From Cytophagales bacterium (GTDB lineage: Bacteria; Bacteroidota; Bacteroidia; Cytophagales; Bernardetiaceae), in contig RDZD01000024.1 of NCBI GenBank assembly GCA_004293815.1, forward strand, positions 1 through 64,000: a DNA stretch of 64,000 nucleotides, given 5' to 3'. The position numbers were made by a program, and so were the translations under genes. Numbering within the stretch: position 1 is the stretch's first letter; each line of letters starts with the position of its first letter. Below the pieces are notes generated by a model that saw only the letters and a list, made by a program, of their open reading frames with translations, had not been told where the DNA came from and made no database searches. Shown in pieces: positions 16,920 to 26,000 of the stretch.

Positions 16920-19706
16920 ATGACACTTACCAAAAAACGGCTCTTAGCTTTAATGCTCTGTTGCTTTTGGGCGGCCACAGCATCGGCCCAAGTTTTCTTC
17001 AATAATCTACCTCATGACGGCAGAGCTAGAACACTTCAAACCAACCGCGATGCTTTCGACAAATGGAAAGAAGGCAAAGATTTAAGTAAAGTAAAAGGTT
17101 GGAAGCGTTACAAACGATGGGAGTGGTACAATAGCACTAGAACTCAGGAAGATGGAAGTGCGCCAGCTTTTCGTACTTATGTAGATGCCATTTCACAAGC
17201 TTACGAGCAGAAAAAACAGGCCAGAGGGGCGCGCTTGCAAGCCAACGAATGGTCGCCTGTAGGCCCCACAGAATTTCCCACTTCACCAGACCCTATTTCT
17301 GGACATGGCTTAGGCCGCATCAACTGCGTAGCCTTTCACCCCACAGATCCAAATACTTTTTGGATAGGAGCTTCCAATGGTGGCGTGTGGAAAACTACCA
17401 ACAATGGCGAGTCATGGACTCCTCTCACAGATGAAATGCCCATGATGCGTGTGAGTCACATTGCTGTGGATCCCAAGAATCCTGATGTAATTTATCTAGC
17501 TACAGGTGACTATGGTTATTTAAGCTTTGGTGTAGTAGAAATTGGACGTTACAGCAATTTTGGCTTAGGTATATACAAAACCACCGATGGCGGTAAAACC
17601 TGGAGTCAAACAGGTTTAAGCAAGAAGCTTTTAGACTTTGATGGCTCATTGTTCTGCAAGGTACTCATAGATCCCACTAATTCTAACCGTATCATGGCAG
17701 CGGGCGTATCGGGCGTGTGGCATTCCGAAGATGCAGGCGATAACTGGACAAAAGTAGAGAATCCTGATCTTAAAATTGTTTGGGACGTAAAATCAGATCC
17801 TGTTGATGCTAAAATCCTTTATGCCACCACAGGCTTTATCCGCAACGATCGTGCTGGCAAAGCTAATATCTACAAGAGCCTAGACTTTGGCAAAACTTGG
17901 GAAAAACTCAATAGTGGCATTCCTGAAATAAACGCCGCACAAAGAATAGAAGTGGCCATTGCTCCTTCAGACCCCAACTATGTATACGCGCTGGCTTGTG
18001 GCTTGGACGAAGGGCTTTGGGGAGTTTATCAAAGCAAAGATGCAGGCAAAACATGGAAACAGACCCTAGACACTGCGGGTGTTAATCTTTTGGGCTGGCT
18101 CAATGGCAGTCGTGAACTGGGCGATCAGGGCGGACAGGGTACTTATGATTTGGCTTTAGTTGTAGATGCTCAAGATAAAAACCGCATTTATACAGGCGGT
18201 GTCAATGCTTGGGGCTCTAATGACGGTGGTAAAACGTGGGATATTGTATCGTTCTGGATTATGGCTTTTGGTAAGAGCCTTCATGCCGACCAGCATTTTT
18301 TTACGTATAATCCTATCAATAAAACGTATTATATGTGTAATGATGGCGGGATTTACACCACAGAGAAAATTGAGATAGGCTCTATCATGCGGGCAGCAGC
18401 TTGTGTAAATCTTGTTACAGGCGAGATAAGAGCTAACTGCTATGAACTTCCCACCAAGTGGAAGAACATTACGGGTGGATTGGCTATTACAGAACTCTAC
18501 CGCATTGGTCTGAGCAGGGACAAAGCTGGATTCATAGCTGGCGGAGCACAAGATAACGGAACATACTATAACGATGGCAAAAAGTGGATCAGTGCTTTTG
18601 GTGGTGACGGTATGGAGCCTATGATACATCACAGCACGCCTTCTACCTTCTACGCTACGAACTACAGCGGGGCTTTGTCCAGAACAACTGATGGCGGTAA
18701 AAAATGGACCAGTAACCTCGAAAAATCTATGAATGATGCTAATGAGTTTGGTCAGTGGGTTACGCCCTATGAAATGCATCCCCAGAACCCAAGTACGCTT
18801 TACACGGGTTTCCAAAATATGTGGAAGTCTACAGATAGCGGCAAGAAATGGAAGCGAATTTCTGATTTTACAAATGATGCTGGCATCTGGGACTTTGAGC
18901 TGTGGCAAAAGAACCCTGATTATATTTATGTAGCCAAAGAGTTCAACCCGTTCAGAGGTAAACCTTCTGAGCTTTGGACTACTTTCAATGGCGGCTTGAG
19001 CTGGATTGATGTCTCAGCTGGTTTGCCTGTAAAGAAAGCTTATATTAACTACTTGGCTATAGATGACAGCGACAGCCTTCATGTTTGGGCTGTTTTTGGC
19101 GGTTATTCTGAGGGCAATAAAGTGTTTGAAACAAAAGATGGCGGAAGTACTTGGGAGAATATCTCCAGTAATTTACCAAACTTGCCTATCAACACGATAG
19201 CTCATCAGCCCCAAGGCGAGAAAGACTATGTTTATGTGGGTACAGATGTAGGTGTTTACTACAAGGCGCAAGAAGACAAAAATTGGACTTTCTTTAGCGA
19301 AAACCTTCCAAACGTTATTGTAAGTGAACTGCACGTACATATTGCTTCCAAAAAACTTTACGCAGCTACTTACGGGCGTGGTGTATGGGTGGCAGACTTG
19401 TTGCCTGACACAACCGTTATAGACACGCCTACTGGCTTTGAAAACTATTTCCTCAGCACCAAGTTGAGTGTGTTTCCAAACCCAAACAAAGGACAGTTTA
19501 CGCTAGAAATGAGTGGTTTGACTGTCAAAGATTTAAATGTAGAAGTAGTAGATATCACTGGACGCTCTTTATGTCAAGAAACCCTCAAAAATATAGCGAG
19601 CAGTCACAAGCAGCAGTTTGATTTAGGTCATCTCAAAACAGGTGTCTATTTCATGCGCATATCACATGCACACTCTACGCGAGCGGTGAAATTTATTATA
19701 GAGTAA
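16920..19706 (+). CDS. Exported sortilin/BNR-repeat protein with T9SS sorting domain
   Basis: A 928-residue secreted beta-propeller protein. The signal peptide ends near ASA-Q (residue 23). From about residue 115 to 830 there are many BNR/Asp-box repeats of the type S/T-x-D-x-G-x-T-W, for example NNGESWT, TDGGKTWSQ, SKDAGKTWKQ and KDGGSTWEN, as in sortilin/VPS10-like propellers and photosystem stability factor-like proteins. The last 80 or so residues form a type IX secretion sorting domain (LSVFPNPNKGQF, then VEVVDITGR, ending GVYFMRI and AVKFIIE). It should cross the outer membrane by T9SS and be surface-bound or released. Substrate or enzymatic activity is unknown. A long perfect hairpin follows. 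Confidence 0.9.
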   Translation: MTLTKKRLLALMLCCFWAATASAQVFFNNLPHDGRARTLQTNRDAFDKWKEGKDLSKVKGWKRYKRWEWYNSTRTQEDGSAPAFRTYVDAISQAYEQKKQARGARLQANEWSPVGPTEFPTSPDPISGHGLGRINCVAFHPTDPNTFWIGASNGGVWKTTNNGESWTPLTDEMPMMRVSHIAVDPKNPDVIYLATGDYGYLSFGVVEIGRYSNFGLGIYKTTDGGKTWSQTGLSKKLLDFDGSLFCKVLIDPTNSNRIMAAGVSGVWHSEDAGDNWTKVENPDLKIVWDVKSDPVDAKILYATTGFIRNDRAGKANIYKSLDFGKTWEKLNSGIPEINAAQRIEVAIAPSDPNYVYALACGLDEGLWGVYQSKDAGKTWKQTLDTAGVNLLGWLNGSRELGDQGGQGTYDLALVVDAQDKNRIYTGGVNAWGSNDGGKTWDIVSFWIMAFGKSLHADQHFFTYNPINKTYYMCNDGGIYTTEKIEIGSIMRAAACVNLVTGEIRANCYELPTKWKNITGGLAITELYRIGLSRDKAGFIAGGAQDNGTYYNDGKKWISAFGGDGMEPMIHHSTPSTFYATNYSGALSRTTDGGKKWTSNLEKSMNDANEFGQWVTPYEMHPQNPSTLYTGFQNMWKSTDSGKKWKRISDFTNDAGIWDFELWQKNPDYIYVAKEFNPFRGKPSELWTTFNGGLSWIDVSAGLPVKKAYINYLAIDDSDSLHVWAVFGGYSEGNKVFETKDGGSTWENISSNLPNLPINTIAHQPQGEKDYVYVGTDVGVYYKAQEDKNWTFFSENLPNVIVSELHVHIASKKLYAATYGRGVWVADLLPDTTVIDTPTGFENYFLSTKLSVFPNPNKGQFTLEMSGLTVKDLNVEVVDITGRSLCQETLKNIASSHKQQFDLGHLKTGVYFMRISHAHSTRAVKFIIE

Positions 19707-19716
19707 TATTTTTTTA

Positions 19717-19780
19717 AAACATAAGAAAAGAGGTATAAAAATTGATGAAAATAAATTTTTATACCTCTTTTCTTATGTTT
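19717..19780 (+). terminator. Perfect 25-bp inverted repeat between the BNR and TPR-CHAT genes
   Basis: Positions 19717-19741 are the exact reverse complement of 19756-19780, with a 14-base loop (19742-19755). It lies 10 bases after the BNR-gene stop and 25 bases before the likely ATG of the next gene. It may terminate transcription, shield the mRNA 3' end, or attenuate expression of the TPR-CHAT gene. The stem is AT-rich and the T run after it is short. Confidence 0.7.
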
Positions 19781-19804
19781 GTATTAAACTCAAATACCAA
19801 TGCG

Positions 19805-22800
19805 ATGAAGAGCACTTTATGGATACTATTGATAATTTTAGTGCCTATACAGCATATCAAGGCCCAAAACTGGCAAGCTGTGGACAGTGTGGCGAAACAT
19901 CAGATGTCTAAAGGTCTTTATCATGAAGCACAAAAGGCTTATGCCAAGTTCACTGAGGACTATCTCAAAAGTACCAAACCCTTAGATAGCATTCTGGCTA
20001 AAGCACACTACGAGCATGGTATGGCATGTTTGAAGCTGGATAGCGTTAGCAAGGCAGAGAAGCTTTTCCGAGAAAGTCTTTCTTTGCGCGAGCAACAATT
20101 TTCTAAGCAACATATTCTGTCTGTGCAGTCTAGTTTGGGATTGGCGGATGCTTACTGGCGACAGGGTTTGTTCAAAGAGTCAGAGCTATTGTATGATCAG
20201 GCTATTTCGTTTTTTGACAAGACATATCACAAGACGCATTTCTTGTATGTGGAAACCTACTCAAGAAAGGCAAAATTATACTTTGCTAAGGGCGAATTTG
20301 AAGCTGCTGAAAGACTTTGGCTCTATGCCAAACAGTTTTGGCCGCTTCGCACCACAGAGCAGCAAGTGGCCTATGGGGTTATTTGCAACAACTTAGCAGT
20401 TCTTTACGGACAGCTTCAAAAAACAGAGATGGCAGAAGCTCAGTATATAGAGGCCAAAGCTGCATACAAGCGTGCAACAGGAACGCAAAGTGCGCAATAT
20501 GTGGCCACACTACAGAATCTTGCACGATTTTATAGCGGATTGGGGTTCTATGCAAAAGCAGAGCCTGTTTTGAATGAAGCTCTCAAGTGTGTGGAAAGCA
20601 GCAGCGGAAAGCAAAATCACTTATTCATTCAGGTTAGTTTAGATTTGGCTGCGGTGTATTATGAACTTCGGTTCTTAGATGCTGCCCAAAGTATGGCTAT
20701 GCAATGTAAAGAGGCTCTGTTGAGTTCTTATGGCTCTGACAATTCCACTTACGTCTATGTATCGTCGTTGCTGGCTATGTGTTACCAAAAGGCGGGTGAT
20801 TTAGCAAGTGCTGAAAAGACCGCAAAAGAGGCTCTTGATATTTCCGAAAAAAAATATGGCAAAAACAGCTATTTTTATGCTTATGCAGCAAACACATTGG
20901 GCATCGTCTACCAGTATATGAAGCGGTACAAAGAAGCAGGAGTGCTGTATGAACAAGCCAAAGCTGTAGGTGAGAAAAACCCTTCGGTACATACCTACTA
21001 TACTTCCGTCTGTAACAATCTTGCATTTTGTTATGATTATCAGAGTCGATACGATGAATCTGAAAAGCTTTTTAAAGAGCTACTGGCTATGTCATTGAAC
21101 AAGCCTAAGCGGGCAATGTATTTAGGTAACCTATCTCTTTTGTACTGTAAACAAAATATGTATGCAAAAGCAGAACCTTTGTTTAAGGAAATCACAGAGA
21201 TATTTACTGATTTGATAAATAGCAATATAGATAATCTGACTGAAAAAGAAAAGAATCAGTTCTTCTTAAAGTTCAACAATGATCTTGAGAGATTTGCTAG
21301 TTTAGCTTTGCGCTCGCAAAGAACAGCTTTTATCTCTCAGCTTTACAATAATTTACTTTTGACTAAAGCGTTGATTTTTAGCTCTTCTCAGCGCATTAAA
21401 GCCCAGCTTCTAGAAAGTCAAAATTCTCAAGGAATTAAGCTATATGAGGAGTGGCTTGCTCTCAGACGGCAAGTTGCTAAGTATTCACAAGAGTCTAATG
21501 AGGCTCTGCTTGCTCAAAACATTGATTTAGATTCTTTAAGGAAGGCGGCTAATCAATTAGAAAAAGCTTTTTACTTGGCTATCAACTCTGCTGAGGGTAC
21601 ACAAGTCAAAACGCAAAGCTACCTCACATGGCAAGATGTGAAATCTAAGCTAAAAAAAGACGAAGTGGCGATAGAAATTACAAGAATTAGAGTCATAAAC
21701 GATGCAGGAGATGACTTTCTTGATAGTGTCAACTATATTGCGCTAATCGTGCGTCCAGAAACCACCAACTCGCCAGAAGTCGTTGTTCTGCCGAATGGTA
21801 ATTTTATGGACAAAATGGGCATAGAGTACTACAAAAACACCATTCAGTATAGCTTGGAAGATGACGAATCCTACAACACTTTTTGGAAGCCTCTCAAAGC
21901 TAAAATTGGAAAAGCTAAAACTGTTTATATTTCTAGTGACGGTGTCTATCATCAGATTAACCTACTCACACTTAGAAACCCCAAAAGCAAAAAATATCTC
22001 AAAGATGAGGTGAACATTGTTCTTTTAAGCAGTACCCGTGACCTTTTGAAGCAAAAGAGCAAAAAAGTGCGCCAGAAACAGCATGTAGATTATCGCATTC
22101 ATCTGTTTGGGTATCCTGATTACAGCACCAAAGGACAAAGCCAAGAAAATGAGAGTTCTGGAGAACGTAGTCTTACAGATATAAAAACTGCTTTAGAAAT
22201 AGGCCAGCAACGCTTTTTTAATATGTCGATGGGAAAAGTAAGTGCTCTGCCTGGAACCAAAAAAGAAATAGAAGATATTTTCCAGTTGGCAAGAACCCAA
22301 AATATACAGTGTCTGACCTATACTGGAGCTGAGGCAAGCGAGGAGAACTTTAAAAAGCTTGATAGCCCAGATATCTTACATATTGCAACGCATGGTTTCT
22401 TTATTTCAGATGTTACTAGGAATGAGCATGAGGATCAAAGCTATGAGGAGGCTTTTTTGCGTTCAGGGTTGCTTCTTGCTGGTGCTGAGAACTTTCTCCT
22501 GAAACAGACAAGCAGCACCAGCGAGAATGGAATACTCACCGCCCAAGAGGCGATGAATATCAACTTGTACAATACTGAATTATTGGTTTTATCTGCTTGC
22601 GAAACGGGTTTGGGTGAAATCAAAAACGGTGAAGGGGTATATGGCTTGCAACGTGCTTTCCAGCAGGCTGGTGCTAAAACAATTTTGATGAGCCTCTGGA
22701 AAGTAGACGATAAAGCGACGCAGAAATTGATGAATCTTTTTTACGAAAATCTATTACTAAAGAAGCAAAGTAAAAGAGAAGCTTTTCAAAACGCCCAGAA

Positions 22801-22864
22801 CAAACTACAAGTAGACTACCCTAGTCCTTATTTTTGGGGAGCTTTTGTTCTTGTTGGTGAATAA
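19805..22864 (+). CDS. Exported TPR-CHAT protein (caspase-like peptidase domain)
   Basis: A 1019-residue protein with an N-terminal signal peptide (LLIILVPIQHIKAQ), about ten tetratricopeptide repeats (roughly 25-470; for example YAKAEPVLNEALK and YKEAGVLYEQAK), a helical linker and a C-terminal CHAT domain. The catalytic pair is present: His863 in IATHGFF (codon 22391) and Cys932 in LSACETG (codon 22598). The domain ends SPYFWGAFVLVG, as in most CHAT proteins. ATG 19805 is preferred because an upstream TTG at 19742 lies in the loop of the hairpin. The export signal argues against a cytoplasmic defence role. Target unknown. Confidence 0.9.
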   Translation: MKSTLWILLIILVPIQHIKAQNWQAVDSVAKHQMSKGLYHEAQKAYAKFTEDYLKSTKPLDSILAKAHYEHGMACLKLDSVSKAEKLFRESLSLREQQFSKQHILSVQSSLGLADAYWRQGLFKESELLYDQAISFFDKTYHKTHFLYVETYSRKAKLYFAKGEFEAAERLWLYAKQFWPLRTTEQQVAYGVICNNLAVLYGQLQKTEMAEAQYIEAKAAYKRATGTQSAQYVATLQNLARFYSGLGFYAKAEPVLNEALKCVESSSGKQNHLFIQVSLDLAAVYYELRFLDAAQSMAMQCKEALLSSYGSDNSTYVYVSSLLAMCYQKAGDLASAEKTAKEALDISEKKYGKNSYFYAYAANTLGIVYQYMKRYKEAGVLYEQAKAVGEKNPSVHTYYTSVCNNLAFCYDYQSRYDESEKLFKELLAMSLNKPKRAMYLGNLSLLYCKQNMYAKAEPLFKEITEIFTDLINSNIDNLTEKEKNQFFLKFNNDLERFASLALRSQRTAFISQLYNNLLLTKALIFSSSQRIKAQLLESQNSQGIKLYEEWLALRRQVAKYSQESNEALLAQNIDLDSLRKAANQLEKAFYLAINSAEGTQVKTQSYLTWQDVKSKLKKDEVAIEITRIRVINDAGDDFLDSVNYIALIVRPETTNSPEVVVLPNGNFMDKMGIEYYKNTIQYSLEDDESYNTFWKPLKAKIGKAKTVYISSDGVYHQINLLTLRNPKSKKYLKDEVNIVLLSSTRDLLKQKSKKVRQKQHVDYRIHLFGYPDYSTKGQSQENESSGERSLTDIKTALEIGQQRFFNMSMGKVSALPGTKKEIEDIFQLARTQNIQCLTYTGAEASEENFKKLDSPDILHIATHGFFISDVTRNEHEDQSYEEAFLRSGLLLAGAENFLLKQTSSTSENGILTAQEAMNINLYNTELLVLSACETGLGEIKNGEGVYGLQRAFQQAGAKTILMSLWKVDDKATQKLMNLFYENLLLKKQSKREAFQNAQNKLQVDYPSPYFWGAFVLVGE

Positions 22865-22938
22865 ACGAACACGTTTTACACGAGAAGAATACCGTTTAAC
22901 AGACGGAGGCCGTTGGCTTTATCAAGATTGCTAAACCT

Positions 22939-22982
22939 AAAAAAAAGATTCCGCATTGTTCATCAATGCGGAATCTTTTTTT
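22939..22982. terminator. Bidirectional terminator between TPR-CHAT and A2M genes
   Basis: A stem pairs 22939-22958 with 22964-22982 around a 5-base loop. The GC-rich core AGATTCCGCATTG is bordered by A and T runs on either side, serving both convergent genes. Confidence 0.85.
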
Positions 22983-23007
22983 GCTTCAAAAACGCTCCAA
23001 AGCTAGT

Positions 23008-26000
23008 TTAGTTGATGGTAATAACCCCGCTACCGTGGTAGGAGTGGTATTCGCCATCATACATAGCATCTGCGCTTACAGGACCCTGCTGGAAAGTCCC
23101 TTTATTGACTGCTCTGACCACATAATAGTAGGACTTTGAAGCGGCGGCGGCAGTGGCAAATATATTCACGCGGTCGTCTCTAAAGTCAAAATGGTCGGGG
23201 CGTTGTGCGTCTTTTGCCCAAGCTATACCTTGTGTATCGCTCAAACGCGGATTTTCTACCTCAAAACCACTTGGCAGCATATCCGTAATGACCACATTAG
23301 GAACACTGTTGCCGCGAACAGAATTTAATGAAATTTTAATCACCAGCAAGTCACCCTGCTTAAAGTTTCTGGTGTTGAGCTTGTTACCATTGCGATCATA
23401 AAACTCGCGGCGAACTCTGAGAAACTTATCTTCTTCCACATACGCACCCGTTGCGCTGATGCCTTCCACCTCCCAGAAATAGTACAGTTTTCCGCCGCTT
23501 GTAGTTTTGAGTGTGACGTTTTTGCCAACTAAGTTTTTGTCCAGAATAAGCGTTTCACCGTTAAAGTTGGCTATATTCTGACCATCCACTTCCACCGTGC
23601 CTGTTACATTTTCAGCATTCGACTTTTTAGCCAGTTTGCCTAGAGCCAAAATACCAAATACATTTTCCTGCGTGTTCAGATAAGGTTCAGAACTGAGAGC
23701 TTGCGATAAGTGTTTGGCCATGAGAGGTATCTGGGCGTTGTTGGGGTCATTTTCTAGAAGAGCATTCAAGGCGAGTGCCTCATCGCGTATGTAGGAGTAA
23801 AAGCTGCCATCTGAGGCATTTTCAGACTTTTCATCGTCAAAGCTGGTAGGCAGAAGCAAACGGTAGCTCTTGTCATCACCTAACATTTTGTAGGTGAGAG
23901 CCAAGAGGTATTTTGAATCTTTGGCCAAGAGATGAGCGTTTTGCTTGTAGTAGTTCATGGTTGGCACTTGCTGTTTTCCAGCCGTAGCCAATACATAGAG
24001 ACCGTAGAAGATGTCTTTGGGTGCAATTCTTCTTTTCAAAAGTTTGTTGCTCGCATCACGGTAAAAATAAAATTCTGTGCGCTTATTCTTTACGTTACTG
24101 CTGATGTTTTCCAAAAGTGCTCTGTAAAAACGTTCGTTCACCTCAAAACCAAGCTTGCGTGCTTCTATGAGGAAGTGTGTGCCGTAGACTGTAGCCCAAG
24201 GGTTTTCATCGCTGCCGCCCTGCCAGTAGACCAAACCGCCGCTCGAACTCTGCATGGTTTGTAGTTTGGTAATGGCTTCTTTAATGTTAAAGTTGGGGTC
24301 AAATCTAGGATCTATAGTCCGCCCAAAAGATTTGCTCAAATCTGCCAAATAAAGCTGAGGGAAAGCCGTAGAAATGGTTTGTTCTGCACAGCCATGAGGA
24401 TACTGAATGAGATAGTTTAGATTTTTGGCAAACTGCACCATAGGCGTTTTACCCACTATCAATTTAGCAGATGCCGAAAATGGTAAAAACTTATGTGCCA
24501 AAGAGACATTTTGGGCATTATTGGGTAGAACCTCACCCGATCCGCTTTGCTTGAGCAGCGAAGTAGATGGGCGCACAGTCAAATCTGTTTTAGAGGTGAA
24601 TGTTTCGCCCACAGCCTTAACCGTAACCAATACATTGGTTTCACCTACTGCAGCAGCAGCTTCAGCTTCAAAAATTACCAGTTTTTCTGAATTGGCTGGA
24701 ATCGTAACGGTTTGCTCAGTGCCGCCAAGCGTTTTGAGCAAGTTGTTGCCTGTCTGGAAGTTTACCACAGCCTCAGTAGCCGTGTTGGTGGTATTCGTGA
24801 GCGTAACAGGCACATTGATACGGTCTTGTGGGCTAACAAAACGCGGTAAGCCCGCCGAGATGACCATAGGATCAGCCACTTTCATTCGCGTCTCTGCTGA
24901 GCCAAAAGAACTCCCTTTTACAGCGAGAGCCATTACCCTGAGTTCACCCGAAAATTCTGGCACATCGATGTCAAAAGTTGCTTTGCCGTTAGCATCAGTT
25001 TTGAGCGTTCCACTCCAAAATCTTACAGGCTTTACGCGCTTGTTTGTGAAGGGGTTCGTGCGTTTGTCCAAATCATAGCCATCTGCGCCATAGGTTTGGC
25101 GACGCGCTTTGATTTCAGGGAAGAGTCTTGGGTACAAATCGTAGGCATCTACTTGCAAGGCGCGCTTCTGAAAATAAAACGCCAAAGGATCAGGTGTTTC
25201 ATAGTCGCGTATTTGCAAAATACCCTCATCAACCACCGAAATAGTCAGTTCTGCACCTGCACGCGAAGGGCCGCTGGCTTCTACTGTGATAGTTTGTCTT
25301 TGCTTAGAACGGGATTTTTCTACAGTCTTGATTGTGAGCGGAATGCTGTGCTTGCTACTGCTTACCATCGCATACTCAAAACCATGTGCCACAGTAAGCG
25401 GTACAGGTGTGTTGTAGGTCTGTGGCTTGATGAGCGTAGCCGTGACGTACAGGTTGGGGAGGTGTACATCTGTTATGGGAATATCTAACACCGCAGAGTT
25501 ACTGGCCACTTCCAAGTATTTGTATTCAAAAATTTTGTTCCTTTCTATGGTCACCAGCATACGCCCTGAAAAAGGTGTTTTGAAGAGTACCTTAGCGGTT
25601 TCACCCACTTCATACTTTGGGCGATCAAAGCTAATGCCTACACGGCCGTCTTTATCTATATCAAAAGAAGAGGCCGTAGCACCGCCGTAGCTGTAAGAAT
25701 AAAAACCCTGCGCCACATAATAGCCTTTTGCCCCCTGCACACTTACGCGCACTTCGTGGTAGCCAGGCTTTTTAGGCACAAAACCCACTGCTGAAGACAT
25801 ACCGCCTACATTGAGGTCGAAAGAAGCTTCCAAATATTCTTTTCGTTGCGATACATAGCGGTAATTATCCCCATCGTTGCGTTCCAAGACGTTTTGGTAA
25901 TCATAACGGAACACATCTACGCGAGCCTTGGCACTGCTAAGTACCTGACCAGCTGGATTTACAGCCACTATAGGCAACCTCATTTGTGCATTCACATCCA

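Noticed and set aside
18156-18908. A 250-codon minus-strand frame inside the BNR-repeat gene
   Set aside because: It lies fully opposite a well-supported gene with repeats and a sorting domain, and its translation has no domain pattern.
19805-22864. TPR-CHAT as a CRISPR (Craspase) or gasdermin-type defence effector
   Set aside because: The protein has an N-terminal export signal, and no Cas7-11-like, gasdermin or other defence gene is adjacent.
22857-22934. A 25-codon frame from GTG just after the TPR-CHAT stop, translating to TREEYRLTDGGRWLYQD
   Set aside because: Too short, overlaps the previous gene's end and runs to the terminator hairpin. No support beyond a plausible composition.
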